Positions 15,377 through 24,687 of a DNA stretch of 64,000 nucleotides are shown piece after piece. Positions within the stretch are counted from its first letter, which is position 1, and the number at the start of each line of letters is the position of its first letter. The position numbers and the translations under genes are program-made. The notes beneath the pieces are model-generated. The model was not told the origin of the DNA and did no database searches. It worked only from the letters and a program-made list of their open reading frames with translations. Origin of the DNA: Thalassospira profundimaris WP0211 (GTDB lineage: Bacteria; Pseudomonadota; Alphaproteobacteria; Rhodospirillales; Thalassospiraceae); contig NZ_AMRN01000010.1 in the NCBI RefSeq assembly GCF_000300275.1, positions 62,001-126,000 of the forward strand, given 5' to 3'.

Positions 15377-17128
15377 TTATACTCGTATGAACTCCGCAAT
15401 ATCGACTTCGTCGCGCTGATCTTCACGCAAATACTTGCGTCCGTATTCCTGATAGGTGCCGCTTGTCAGGAAAAGCTCGAACAGGTCGCTGTCGATCTGC
15501 CCCTTGTCGCGCATATCGGCCAGGATCGAGATACATTCAGACAATGTTTTCGGCCGTTTATACGGGCGATCCACCGCTGTCAGCGCCTCAAACACATCGG
15601 CGATCACCATGACCTTTTCGAGGATCCCCATATCATCGCCCGTCAGACCACGCGGATATCCTGACCCGTCCATTTTTTCATGATGATTTCCGGCAATATC
15701 GGGAATGCGTTGCAGTTCCTTGGGATATGGCAGTTGGGCCAGCATATCCTGGGTAATGACAACATGATCGTTGATCACCTGGCGTTCTTCGGATGTCAGG
15801 GTGCCGTGCGGGATCGACAGGTTATAAAGCTCGCCCCGGTTAAAACCGTTATAGATGTCGGTTTCGCGATCCATCAGAAGCTTTTCAGTGCCGGTTGCGC
15901 GCAGTTCGGCGAGTTTCGCATCATCAAGGCGCTGTTGTTCCGACCAGGACAAGCCGATGGTGCGATCAAAATACCGCGTCCATTCCTGCTCTGCGATGTC
16001 ATGCAGGGCAAAAATGGTGTCGGTATCAAGTTCGGTATCGCCAATATTGGCATCCGCGACCATGGCAAACTGGGTTTCAAGTTCGGTCACCCGGCGGGCA
16101 AAATCGGCCTCGCACTGAAGTGAGTCCTCGCCATCAAGCTTGCGTTTAAGCATCTCGATCTCGGCGTCACGACGCAGTACTTCAAAGCGCGTGCGGACTT
16201 CGTGAATACGGTTATGGATGGTTTCAAGCTTGGTGGCTTTTTCCATGACATGATCAGGGGTGACGATCTTGCCGCAATCATGAAGCCAGGCCGACAGGTC
16301 AAGCTCGTACCATTCCATATCTGTCAGATAGAAATTGGAAAATGTGCCATCCCGGTCATCCACAGCCGCCTGGGCCAGCATACGCGCTATGATCGGAACC
16401 CGTGAACAGTGGCCTGCGGTGTGCGGCGATTTGGCATCAATCGCCTGCCCCAGCACACGCACGAAGCTCTCCATCAGGTCGCGCTGTGCCACCAGCAATC
16501 GGCTGTTTTCAATCGCAACCGCCGCCTGACTGGCGAGCGCATTGATGATTGGTTCAATCGCCGGATCAAAGGAAATCACATTGCCCGCATCGTCACGCGC
16601 ATTGATCAGCTGCAAAACGCCGATCACAACGCCGCTGGTGTTTTTAAGCGGCACAGTCAGGAAGGATTTCGACCGATACCCAGTTTTGGCATCAAATGCC
16701 CGGGTGCCGGTAAAGTCAAATCCCTCTGCACTATAGGCATCATCAATATTGATCGCCTTACCGGTCAGCGCGACATAGGTCGCGATATTGGCGTAGTTCG
16801 GGCGGCCTTCGTCGTCATAAAGTGGCAAGGGTGGGAATGGTTTTTCGGTTTCGCGGCCCGAGACAAAGAACGTCTCAAGCGTATCATTGACCATGATACG
16901 GAAATGAAGTTCGCTTTCGTCCTGATTGACGACATAAAGCGACCCACCATCGGCGTTGGTGAAGTTGCGCGCGGCCATCAGGATTTTCTGGTTAAGCTCT
17001 TCGCGCCCCTGCTGTGCCGACAGGGCGATACCCAGTTCGACCAGTTCCGCCAGATAGTTTGCGTCTGTATTGCGGACCTGTGTCACATCTTTCTGATGAT
17101 TTTTGGCCCCGTCGCGTTCACGCGCCAT
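15377..17128 (-). CDS. GAF and HD-GYP domain phosphodiesterase
   Basis: The protein has an N-terminal GAF sensor domain (about 30-215, with FLTVPLKNTSGVVIGVLQLINA) and an HD-GYP domain: HCSRVP, LHDCGKI (HD about residue 283), HHEKMDGSGYPRGL (about 482-495) and IADVFEALTAVDRPYK. HD-GYP enzymes hydrolyse cyclic di-GMP, linking it to motility or biofilm control. About 135 extra, partly coiled-coil residues (about 302-440) separate HDCGK from the HHE-GYP part, far more than usual. I chose ATG 17128; an in-frame GTG lies five codons upstream, and neither has a strong ribosome site. It is divergent from purB. Confidence 0.87.
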   Translation of the reverse strand: MARERDGAKNHQKDVTQVRNTDANYLAELVELGIALSAQQGREELNQKILMAARNFTNADGGSLYVVNQDESELHFRIMVNDTLETFFVSGRETEKPFPPLPLYDDEGRPNYANIATYVALTGKAINIDDAYSAEGFDFTGTRAFDAKTGYRSKSFLTVPLKNTSGVVIGVLQLINARDDAGNVISFDPAIEPIINALASQAAVAIENSRLLVAQRDLMESFVRVLGQAIDAKSPHTAGHCSRVPIIARMLAQAAVDDRDGTFSNFYLTDMEWYELDLSAWLHDCGKIVTPDHVMEKATKLETIHNRIHEVRTRFEVLRRDAEIEMLKRKLDGEDSLQCEADFARRVTELETQFAMVADANIGDTELDTDTIFALHDIAEQEWTRYFDRTIGLSWSEQQRLDDAKLAELRATGTEKLLMDRETDIYNGFNRGELYNLSIPHGTLTSEERQVINDHVVITQDMLAQLPYPKELQRIPDIAGNHHEKMDGSGYPRGLTGDDMGILEKVMVIADVFEALTAVDRPYKRPKTLSECISILADMRDKGQIDSDLFELFLTSGTYQEYGRKYLREDQRDEVDIAEFIRV

Positions 17129-17420
17129 AAAAATTCTGCCCACTTCGCATTCGGATTAACCGCATCGTCGAAGATACATCCTGCCTGCTTACACGATATA
17201 TTCTCAATAAGTTGCTATTTTTCTAACATCAAACAAGTTTTCCTGCGGCAAAATCGCCTTCACAATCCTGCTATACCCGTCTGCAGGGTTGCCAATTTGC
17301 CCGGAATGGACTATCCGACCCCGTGAAAGCGTGCCGGCGCCGTGATCGTGCAATCAACTACGCATTCCGATCATCGAGAACCATTTCCGGCACCCAACCA
17401 TCTTGCCCGGAGGCGACCGC

Positions 17421-18731
17421 ATGATCCCCCGTTATTCCCGTCCGCAGATGACATCCATCTGGGAACCGGCGAACAAGTTCCGTATCTGGTTCGAAATCGA
17501 AGCCCACGCTGCTGACAAACTGGCCGAACTGGGTGTTATCCCGGCCGAGTCCGCCAAGCTTGTCTGGGAAAAAGGCGACAAGCCTTATACCCAGGACCGC
17601 ATCGATCGCATTGATGCCGTCGAAGCCGAAGTCAAACACGATGTGATCGCGTTTTTGACCGAACTGGCCGAACAGGTCGGCGAAGAAGCCCGCTTTGTCC
17701 ATCAGGGCATGACCAGCTCCGACGTTCTTGATACCTGCTTTAACGTGCAGCTTGCCCAGGCAACCGACATTCTGCTTGAAGATATGGACAAGCTTCTGGC
17801 TGCGCTTAAAAAGCGCGCCTATGAAACCAAAGATGTCCCTTGCATGGGCCGTTCGCACGGCATCCACGCAGAGCCGGTGACCTTTGGTCTGAAGCTTGCG
17901 ACCTTCTATGCGGAATTCAAACGTAACCGTGATCGCCTTGTTGCCGCACGTGATGAAATCGCGACCTGCGCAATTTCCGGCGCGGTTGGCACATTCGCCA
18001 ACATTGATCCGAGTGTTGAAGAACATGTTGCCGCCAAGCTTGGCCTGAAACCGGAACCGGTTTCGACCCAGGTGATCCCGCGCGACCGTCATGCTGCCTA
18101 TTTCGCAGCCCTTGGTGTCATCGCATCGTCGATCGAACATCTGGCGACCGAAATCCGTCACCTGCAGCGCACCGAAGTTCGCGAAGTTGAGGAATTCTTC
18201 TCCAAGGGGCAGAAGGGCTCCTCGGCGATGCCGCACAAGCGTAACCCGGTTCTGACCGAAAACCTGACTGGCCTTGCCCGTCTGGTGCGCTCGATGGCGA
18301 TCCCGGCAATGGAAAACGTTGCCCTCTGGCACGAGCGCGACATTTCGCACAGCTCGGTCGAACGTAACATCGGCCCGGATGCGACCGTTACGCTTGATTT
18401 CGCCCTGATGCGTTTGACCAACGTTGTTGAAAACCTGGTTGTCTATCCGGAACGCATGGACGAGATTCTTAATCAGATGGGCGGTCTGGTCTTCTCGCAG
18501 CGTGTTCTGCTGACCCTGACCCAGTATGGTGTTTCGCGCGAAGATTCGTATCGCATCGTTCAGCGTAACGCGATGAAGGTCTGGAACCGCGAAGGTGATC
18601 TTCTGTCGCTTCTGAAAACCGACGAAGACGTCACCAACCGCATTCCGATGGACAAACTCGAAGCGCTGTTTGACCTTGGCTACCACACCAAGCATGTCGA
18701 CACGATCTTTGCCCGTGTCTTTGCGGACTAA
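17421..18731 (+). CDS. purB: Adenylosuccinate lyase
   Basis: The 436 residues carry the fumarase/aspartase signature GSSAMPHKRNP (about residue 265) plus the active-site regions HQGMTSSDVLDTCFN and MGRSHGIHAEP. It performs two steps of purine synthesis, releasing fumarate from SAICAR and from adenylosuccinate. ATG 17421 is chosen because GGAGG stands seven bases before it; the frame is open from a TTG 18 bases upstream. It is monocistronic: a terminator follows 22 bases after the stop. The other pur genes are 6 kb away. Confidence 0.96.
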   Translation: MIPRYSRPQMTSIWEPANKFRIWFEIEAHAADKLAELGVIPAESAKLVWEKGDKPYTQDRIDRIDAVEAEVKHDVIAFLTELAEQVGEEARFVHQGMTSSDVLDTCFNVQLAQATDILLEDMDKLLAALKKRAYETKDVPCMGRSHGIHAEPVTFGLKLATFYAEFKRNRDRLVAARDEIATCAISGAVGTFANIDPSVEEHVAAKLGLKPEPVSTQVIPRDRHAAYFAALGVIASSIEHLATEIRHLQRTEVREVEEFFSKGQKGSSAMPHKRNPVLTENLTGLARLVRSMAIPAMENVALWHERDISHSSVERNIGPDATVTLDFALMRLTNVVENLVVYPERMDEILNQMGGLVFSQRVLLTLTQYGVSREDSYRIVQRNAMKVWNREGDLLSLLKTDEDVTNRIPMDKLEALFDLGYHTKHVDTIFARVFAD

Positions 18732-18753
18732 GCAAAATACCAAATCCTGCTTC

Positions 18754-18783
18754 AAAGCCCCGGCCGTCTGGCCGGGGCTTTTT
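18754..18783 (+). terminator. Intrinsic terminator of purB
   Basis: A 12-bp stem (18754-18765 with 18770-18781), four-base loop, ends in a run of T. Confidence 0.92.
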
Positions 18784-18893
18784 CGTTGGGTTGTGCTGCA
18801 ATACCGGCCTTTGACATTGCGCATCATTGATGCTGAGCTATATCGAACACAGCCAACACATCAAAAAATGTCAATTGCAGGAAAGGCATAGCA

Positions 18894-19514
18894 ATGAAAC
18901 TGAGCATCACAGGATGGGAAGACGGCGCGCCGATCCCGGCCAAGTTCGCGTTCGGTAAAATCCCGGCAGAGGGCCGGTTTGAAACATCGGACAATATCAG
19001 TCCCGCCATTTCCTGGAGCGACATTCCCGAAGGCACCAAATCCTTCGCCCTGATCTGTCATGACCCGGATGTCCCGTCATCGGGTGAGGACGTCAATATC
19101 GAAGGCAAGCAAGTCCCGGCAAGCTTGCCGCGTGTTGATTTCTACCACTGGGTTCTGGTCAATATCCCGGCCAGCATCACAAAGCTTGAAGAAGGTGTCG
19201 CGTCCAATGGTGTGACGCCAAAGGGCAAGATGCCCGGCGCCAAGCAATATGGCACGGCGGGCCTGAACAACTATACCGACTGGTTTGCGGGTGATACCGA
19301 TATGGGCGGCGATTATGGCGACTATGACGGCCCCTGCCCGCCATGGAACGATTCGATCATTCACCACTATCATTTCACGGTCTACGCGCTTGATACCGAC
19401 AAGATCGACCTGCCAGAACCCTTTACCGGCCCGGATGCCCTTGCCGCCATCGAGGGCCATGTTCTGGACAAGGCAAGTTACATGGGTACCTACACCATGA
19501 ACCGCGATCTGTAA
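18894..19514 (+). CDS. YbhB/YbcL (PEBP, Raf-kinase-inhibitor-like) family protein
   Basis: The 206 residues show the phosphatidylethanolamine-binding-protein fold: NISPAISWSDIPEGTKSFALICHDPDVP with the conserved DPD, FYHWVLVNIP, and the GPCPPWNDSIIHHYHFTVYALD end with the ligand-site histidines. No signal peptide is seen, so it should be cytoplasmic. The bacterial role is not well defined. GGAAAGG precedes ATG. It is flanked by terminators on both sides, so it is probably a single-gene unit. Confidence 0.9.
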   Translation: MKLSITGWEDGAPIPAKFAFGKIPAEGRFETSDNISPAISWSDIPEGTKSFALICHDPDVPSSGEDVNIEGKQVPASLPRVDFYHWVLVNIPASITKLEEGVASNGVTPKGKMPGAKQYGTAGLNNYTDWFAGDTDMGGDYGDYDGPCPPWNDSIIHHYHFTVYALDTDKIDLPEPFTGPDALAAIEGHVLDKASYMGTYTMNRDL

Positions 19515-19535
19515 TCCGAGCCGTACCGCTTTTAC

Positions 19536-19566
19536 AACCCCGGTCGAAACCTTTCGGCCGGGGTTT
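19536..19566. terminator. Terminator between convergent genes
   Basis: An 8-bp outer stem (19536-19543 with 19558-19565) continues into an inner CGAAA/TTTCG pairing. It lies just before the stop of the convergent LysR gene and can serve both strands. Confidence 0.8.
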
Positions 19567-19567
19567 G

Positions 19568-20467
19568 TTATTTGATGCCAAGGTCGCTGGCCTCTGCCAA
19601 CAGCCAGTCGCGGAATTCCTTGACCGGTGCGCGCAGATCACGGTTCTTGGGCCAAACCAGATAATAGCCTGACGGCACTTTGACGACCTGATCCGGAAAC
19701 AGGTGGATCAGCTTGCCTTCGGAAATGTCTTCCTCGGCCAGAAGCGGGTTGGCCAGAACGACGCCCTGCCCATGAATGGCCGCCTCAATCGCCATGGATG
19801 TCTGATCGATTTCCACGCGCTTTATGGCGCGAATATCAGGCGCCGTCAGGGTTGAAAACCGGCCCAGCCATTCTTCCCACCAGGGATGCAGGATATCATT
19901 CAGCAACGTCGCCTGCGCAAGGTTATCGGGGCGATCCAGTCCCAACCCGTCGCGATAGGACGGCGCACAAAAGGCCGCCGCCTGCCCCTGATACAGCAAT
20001 ATGGTTTCGAGGCTTTCATCGACGCCATCGAAATAGCGCACTGCCAGATCGACCGGATCATGATCAAAATCCAAAAGGACCGATGATGATCCGACATGAA
20101 GCGAGGTTTCAGGATGGGCGATCAGAAAACGCGACATCCGTTTGGAGAACCATTTTGCCGCGAAGCTTGGCGGCATAACGAACCGCACCGCATGATTTGA
20201 CTGGTCGCGCAATTGATGGCTGGCATCGCGGATCTGCTGCAAGGCCGGGGCAATGCGCGCAGCATAAGCCAGGCCATCCGCCGTTGGCGTGATCTGCCGG
20301 ACTGTGCGCGTAAACAACTCCACCCCAAGCCAGTCTTCAAGCTTGCGGATTTGCTGCCCCACCGCACCGGGCGTGACATTCAATTCATCCGCCGCCAGCG
20401 CAAAGCTTTTCAGGCGCATGGATGCCTCGAACGCTGGCAGTGATTTAAGCGGTGGATATGATCCCAT
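19568..20467 (-). CDS. LysR-family regulator, GcvA-like
   Basis: The 299 residues begin PPLKSLPAFEASMRLKSFALAADELNVTPGAVGQQIRKLE, the winged helix of the GcvA subgroup, and end with the typical YYLVWPKNRDLRAPVKEFRDWL. The effector domain spans about 90-295. It is divergent from the EamA transporter, whose coding region starts 33-99 bases away depending on the start, so it probably regulates that exporter. Confidence 0.92.
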   Translation of the reverse strand: MGSYPPLKSLPAFEASMRLKSFALAADELNVTPGAVGQQIRKLEDWLGVELFTRTVRQITPTADGLAYAARIAPALQQIRDASHQLRDQSNHAVRFVMPPSFAAKWFSKRMSRFLIAHPETSLHVGSSSVLLDFDHDPVDLAVRYFDGVDESLETILLYQGQAAAFCAPSYRDGLGLDRPDNLAQATLLNDILHPWWEEWLGRFSTLTAPDIRAIKRVEIDQTSMAIEAAIHGQGVVLANPLLAEEDISEGKLIHLFPDQVVKVPSGYYLVWPKNRDLRAPVKEFRDWLLAEASDLGIK

Positions 20468-20566
20468 AATGCATTTTTTCTATTTCATGATCCAGATAGT
20501 ATGATTTGTGAAAAATACCGGGAATTTAGACAATGGGCCATGATTTTTCCAAACTGGTCCGCCACC

Positions 20567-21490
20567 ATGAAAAACAAAGCCTATATCGTGTTCGGGTTTC
20601 TGGCCCTTGCCTGGGGCATGACGTTTCTGTTTAACAAAAGCGCCAGCACCCTGATCACCCCAACCCAGATTGCTGCCGTTCGCGTATTTATGGGGTTCCT
20701 GCCGGTTTTTGCCGCAGCCCTGATCGGGCGAAAACTTAAATGGCGGCACTTGCGCTTTACCCACCATTTTATCGTGATGTCGGTTCTGGCGGGCAGTCTT
20801 TACTATTTCAGCTTTGCCAAGGGCATTCAGCTTTTGCCATCCAGCCTTGCCGGAATGCTGAGCGGCGCCATTCCGATGATTTCCTTTATCACCGCTGCGG
20901 CCTTTTTGCGCGATGAGCCTGTTAATCGTCGCTCGCTTCTTGGATTGGGTGTTGGCTTTATCGGGGTTGCGATGATTGCGCGGCCCTGGGACGCAAGCGT
21001 TTCGGCAAACGATCTGGCCGGGGTTGGTTATATCGGACTTGGGTCCCTATGCGTTGGTCTGTCCTTTGTCTATGCCCGCCGGTTCCTGAGCCCGCTTGGT
21101 ATTTCGCCCCTTGCACTTTGCACCTATCAATTGGGTATTGCCGCGCTGACATTGCTGGTTACCACCGACTTTGACGGTGCCAGCGCGATCTTTGACAATG
21201 GCTGGATCGCCCTTGGTCTGTTCTTTGGGCTTGGCCTGTTTGGCACCGGCTTTGCGTATTTGTGCTATTACTTCGTTGTCGAAAATCTTGGTGCGGTCAA
21301 AGCGGCAAGCGTGACCTATATCCCGCCGATTATCGCCGTTCTGACCGGCTCGCTGATATTAGGGGAAAGTGTTCAACTGCTTGACCTGATTGCATTGGTG
21401 GCAATCCTTACCGGGGTTGTGGTGATGCAATCGGGACGCACCCCACCGATGCAACGCTGCCTGCCAAATCTGCCATCACAGCAAAGCTGA
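20567..21490 (+). CDS. EamA/DMT-family transporter
   Basis: About 307 residues with ten hydrophobic helices in two EamA repeats (first VFGFLALAWGMTFLFNKS, second GYIGLGSLCVGLSFVYARRF), the length of drug/metabolite exporters. The frame is open from ATGs at 20501 and 20540. I prefer ATG 20567 (MKNKAYIVF) because it gives the family start and leaves room for a promoter, though no strong ribosome site separates the options. Divergent from the LysR gene. The substrate is unknown; amino acids or metabolites are usual. Confidence 0.85.
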   Translation: MKNKAYIVFGFLALAWGMTFLFNKSASTLITPTQIAAVRVFMGFLPVFAAALIGRKLKWRHLRFTHHFIVMSVLAGSLYYFSFAKGIQLLPSSLAGMLSGAIPMISFITAAAFLRDEPVNRRSLLGLGVGFIGVAMIARPWDASVSANDLAGVGYIGLGSLCVGLSFVYARRFLSPLGISPLALCTYQLGIAALTLLVTTDFDGASAIFDNGWIALGLFFGLGLFGTGFAYLCYYFVVENLGAVKAASVTYIPPIIAVLTGSLILGESVQLLDLIALVAILTGVVVMQSGRTPPMQRCLPNLPSQQS

Positions 21491-21499
21491 TAAATCAGT

Positions 21500-21526
21500 C
21501 CCCTGCACACATCACGTGTGCAGGGG
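21500..21526. terminator. Hairpin between convergent genes
   Basis: An 11-bp perfect stem (21500-21510 with 21516-21526) with a five-base loop lies between the EamA stop and the convergent amidotransferase-like gene. The T-run is poor on both strands, so its efficiency as a terminator is uncertain. Confidence 0.6.
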
Positions 21527-21542
21527 GCATTTAAAAAGATTG

Positions 21543-22238
21543 TTAGCCCGCCGCGGCACAGACGAAAGCGTTGATCAATGGATGATCTTCCCCACGCAGT
21601 GCGGCACGTTCGGGCTGAAACGCGGTGCCGATGAAGAACGGATGACCGCGAAGCTCAACCGCGCGCGGATCCCGATCCTGATCCCAGGCCACAATCTGAA
21701 GATCCCGACCATCAATCACATGGGCATATTCCGGGTTAAACCCGAATGAGCAGCGATAGGTTTCCGTCAAATGCGCGGCACCACAAACCTTGCGGATTAC
21801 ACTGTTTTCCGCAAGGTCGATACCACCATCCTGATCAATCAACGCACAGCTAAGCGGCGCGATCAGGGGCAATGAAGCATCCGGGTCGATTTCCGCATTT
21901 GCCGCATCGGCAAGACCAAGAACATTACGGGCATATTCCAGGATCGCGTGTTGATACCCGCCACAGGTTCCCAGAAAAGCAATCCGGTTTTCACGCGCAC
22001 GCAGAATGGCGGCAAGCGCACCGTCAAAGCTTTGATACGGGCTGGCAGGCACGCACCAGATCCCGTTATAGCCATCAAGGGCTTGGGCATCAGGGCAATC
22101 AATGTCGGATGTCGCGACCCAGTCAAATGTGACGGTAAGTCCAAGATTTTCAGCGGCCAAGTCCAGGGCCTTCGGGATGGCCTGATGGGCGGTGACGTTC
22201 GGATTGTACTCGCCGACAAGTGCGATGGTGACGGTCAT
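21543..22238 (-). CDS. CTP-synthase C-terminal-like (glutamine amidotransferase-like) protein
   Basis: The 231 residues resemble only the amidotransferase half of CTP synthase: IALVGEYNPNVTAHQAIPKAL at the start and the nucleophile elbow FLGTCGGYQHAILEYARNV, where CTP synthase has GxCxGxQ. The usual HPE that supplies the catalytic His and Glu is QPE here (TAFQPERAAL), so glutaminase activity is doubtful. It fits the family annotated as CTP synthase C-terminal region-related (seleno)protein, some members of which carry selenocysteine at the elbow; here the codon is an ordinary Cys. ATG 22238 follows GAGGA at good spacing. The function is unknown. Confidence 0.8.
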   Translation of the reverse strand: MTVTIALVGEYNPNVTAHQAIPKALDLAAENLGLTVTFDWVATSDIDCPDAQALDGYNGIWCVPASPYQSFDGALAAILRARENRIAFLGTCGGYQHAILEYARNVLGLADAANAEIDPDASLPLIAPLSCALIDQDGGIDLAENSVIRKVCGAAHLTETYRCSFGFNPEYAHVIDGRDLQIVAWDQDRDPRAVELRGHPFFIGTAFQPERAALRGEDHPLINAFVCAAAG

Positions 22239-22360
22239 ATGTTTTTCCTCGTTTCGTTTCCAATGACGAGGGAGAAAAGCCGGTTCAGGCAACAAAAAAC
22301 GGCCCTTGAAATCACGAGCCGGGATTTGAGCGCCAAACTGAGCTGCCTTTGTCGAACTTA

Positions 22361-23038
22361 CTACAAAGTTCCGGACCGCGCCATATCTTCAAGAGCCATT
22401 TTCACGGCCTGCGCACGGTTCGAGACGTTCAGTTTGCGATAGATGTTTTTCAAATGGTACTTCACGGTGATTTCGCGCAGATCAAGGTGACGGGCGATGT
22501 CCTTGTTCGGACGTCCTTCTGACAGCAGTGCGAGAACTTCACGTTCACGCGGTGTCAGACGGCCAAAATCACCCTCGCTGCCAAAGCCACCGGCAAGGCG
22601 ACCTTCGCCATCACCCCCACCTGACATGTTGTCATTCATGTCGTTCAGAATCGACGACGGCAGGTATTTGTCACCAGCAAGAACCAGCTGCACAGCATTT
22701 GCCAAGGCCTGCCCACGCAAGGTCTTGGGAATAAAGCCATGCGCGCCGGCCTCAAGCGCCTTGCGGACATCTTCACTTCGATATGCGCCAGAAAGCAGAA
22801 CCACAAAGGTCGAATCCGCCACCTTCTCCAAGGTGCGCTTCAAACCTTCAAGTCCATTCATTCCCGGCATGCGCAGATCAAGCAGCACCAGATCGAATGT
22901 ATTATTGGCTGCTATCAGCTCGAGTGCGGGGTCCAATGCCCCTGCTTCGGCCACTTCACAGTCATCGAAATACTGTTGGAACAGTAGCGAGATTGCCTCA
23001 CGAACAAGATCGTGATCGTCCGCCAAAAGGATACGCAA
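22361..23038 (-). CDS. NarL/FixJ-type response regulator
   Basis: The 225 residues comprise a receiver domain (residues 1-120; acidic pocket ADDHD, phospho-Asp in LVLLDLRMPGMNG near residue 54, switch Ser, Lys in FIPKTL), a glycine-rich linker (about 138-158) and a LuxR-type helix-turn-helix (about 160-220: LTPREREVLALLSEGRPNKDIARHL). The start is TTG at 23038 with AAAGG upstream; no other start fits. No histidine kinase is adjacent, so it is an orphan here. Confidence 0.93.
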   Translation of the reverse strand: MRILLADDHDLVREAISLLFQQYFDDCEVAEAGALDPALELIAANNTFDLVLLDLRMPGMNGLEGLKRTLEKVADSTFVVLLSGAYRSEDVRKALEAGAHGFIPKTLRGQALANAVQLVLAGDKYLPSSILNDMNDNMSGGGDGEGRLAGGFGSEGDFGRLTPREREVLALLSEGRPNKDIARHLDLREITVKYHLKNIYRKLNVSNRAQAVKMALEDMARSGTL

Positions 23039-23203
23039 TGCTGTCGCCTTTCATCTACCTAATCGGCTCCTTCACCTACCTGCGAAGGATACCACACCAA
23101 AAGGTTGCACCTACTCAATTTTTCGGTCTGGGGAGCTCAGGATACGTAAGGCTGCACATATTAGCAAACGAGAAGTTTTCCAAGCAGATGCACTAGCGCG
23201 CAA

Positions 23204-23521
23204 TCACGACAGTACTTCTGCACGCGCAACCGGACGTAGTTCTTCGAGCTTTACATTCAATGCAGAGGCTGTGACGTCGATATTTTTGCGGCCAAAATCG
23301 GCCAGCAACAGGGCAACAACACCGTTTTCACGCGGGTTGGCAACAACCTCGCCAATGATCTTGCGCGTGTAATCCTGACATTCTTCGGGGGACATGCCCA
23401 TCTGTTCGCCGGCCCACTGGATCAGCATTTTATAAAGATGGGTTTCGACACGAAAATCCTGTTCAAGATCAAAGCTGTACTTTGCTTCAAACCCGCGTTC
23501 ACGATCATTAAAGCTGCTCAT
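23204..23521 (-). CDS. F1F0-ATPase inhibitor zeta subunit (DUF1476)
   Basis: A 105-residue protein beginning MSSFNDRERGFEAKYSFDLEQDFRVE, the hallmark start of the alphaproteobacterial DUF1476/zeta family, which blocks ATP hydrolysis by F1-ATPase through its N-terminal inhibitory segment (known from Paracoccus). ATG 23521 follows AAGGA. In many alphaproteobacteria it lies beside purC-purS-purQ-purL as here, with only the TANGO2-like gene in between. The family call is sure; the inhibitory strength varies between species. Confidence 0.9.
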   Translation of the reverse strand: MSSFNDRERGFEAKYSFDLEQDFRVETHLYKMLIQWAGEQMGMSPEECQDYTRKIIGEVVANPRENGVVALLLADFGRKNIDVTASALNVKLEELRPVARAEVLS

Positions 23522-23685
23522 AATCGATTCCTTCTGTAAGCTGGTCACATTGTCATCGGAGCCAAACCGGTCAAGCCATTGTCTGTCATAGCATTTTATA
23601 TGACAATAAACGACACCGATTTCACCCCGTTGCCTGATACTTTTGAATTTGACAAAGTGCGGTTCCGCACGCTTTGATCTGGCTC

Positions 23686-24465
23686 ATGTGTACAGTCATT
23701 ATTTTACGCCGCCCCGACCATGACTGGCCGGTGATCATTGGCGCCAATCGCGATGAAATGAATAACCGTCCCTGGAAGGCGCCTGCGCGCCACTGGGAAG
23801 ACCGCCCTGATGTCATTGCCGGACTTGATGAAACCGCCGGGGGGACCTGGCTTGGTGTCAATGAGGACGGCGTGGTTGCCGCCGTTCTCAACCGCTATGG
23901 CACGCTGGGCCCTGCCGATGGCAAACGATCCCGCGGGGAGCTGCCGCTTGAGGCACTAGACCATGCAGACGCGATTGACGCCGCACAGGCCCTTGCCGAA
24001 CTTGATGGCGATGCCTATCGCCCGTTTAACATGGTGATCGCCGATAACCGCGACGCCTATTGGCTGGCAAATCGCGGTACGGGCAAGATCGAGATCACTG
24101 AAATCCCCGAAGGTCTTTCGATTCTGACCGCCCATGATCTGAATGACACGCAAAACAGTGCGCGCACCAAACGCAATCTGCCGCGCTTTGTCAGTGCGCC
24201 GGCCCCGCACCCCGAAGCCGACGACTGGTTTGCCTGGCAGGCGCTTCTGGCTGATACCGGAACAGAGGCTCCGGACCCGGATCATCATGACATCCGTGCT
24301 GATGCCATGCTGGTGCGCAGCAATATCGGATTTGAGACCATCTGTTCGTCGCTGATCGGGCTTCCGGCGATTCCCACAAGCGAACATGAACTGCCGAGAC
24401 GGCCGGTCTGGCTGTTTGCCGAAGGCCAGCCCGACAAAACACCGTTCCATCCGGTCGACGTCTAA
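23686..24465 (+). CDS. NRDE/TANGO2-family protein
   Basis: The 259 residues begin MCTVIILRRPDHDWPVIIGANRDE, the conserved N-terminus of the NRDE (TANGO2) family, in which Cys2 could act as an N-terminal nucleophile. The family is linked to haem trafficking or metabolite repair, but its chemistry is unsettled. The ATG at 23686 is chosen because MCT is conserved; an upstream in-frame TTG would bury the cysteine. No clear ribosome site is visible. It is divergent from the zeta subunit gene. Confidence 0.88.
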   Translation: MCTVIILRRPDHDWPVIIGANRDEMNNRPWKAPARHWEDRPDVIAGLDETAGGTWLGVNEDGVVAAVLNRYGTLGPADGKRSRGELPLEALDHADAIDAAQALAELDGDAYRPFNMVIADNRDAYWLANRGTGKIEITEIPEGLSILTAHDLNDTQNSARTKRNLPRFVSAPAPHPEADDWFAWQALLADTGTEAPDPDHHDIRADAMLVRSNIGFETICSSLIGLPAIPTSEHELPRRPVWLFAEGQPDKTPFHPVDV

Positions 24466-24687
24466 CACCAGATGGCGCGGAACGCCGTTTCAGTTCAACA
24501 TGTTACCGCCGCAATTCCGGCCCTTTGCGATACAGATGCTGACGGTTGCAAATTTCGATTATCAAGTTTGCATAAATAGAGCTTAAGCGACAATTGAGTT
24601 TCTCGCCAAGCACTGCTATACGGAGGGCGCGAATTTCAGGGTGCCTGCTGCGTCGGACGGCGGGCCTAGATGTGAAAGATCCCGCCA

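Noticed and set aside
16409-17326. 305-codon plus-strand frame opposite the HD-GYP gene
   Set aside because: No ribosome site or domain; the HD-GYP/GAF protein on the other strand is clear.
17358-18827. Long open frame (489 codons) on the minus strand opposite purB
   Set aside because: It is a mirror of purB codon bias; no ribosome site, no recognisable domain, and purB is unmistakable.
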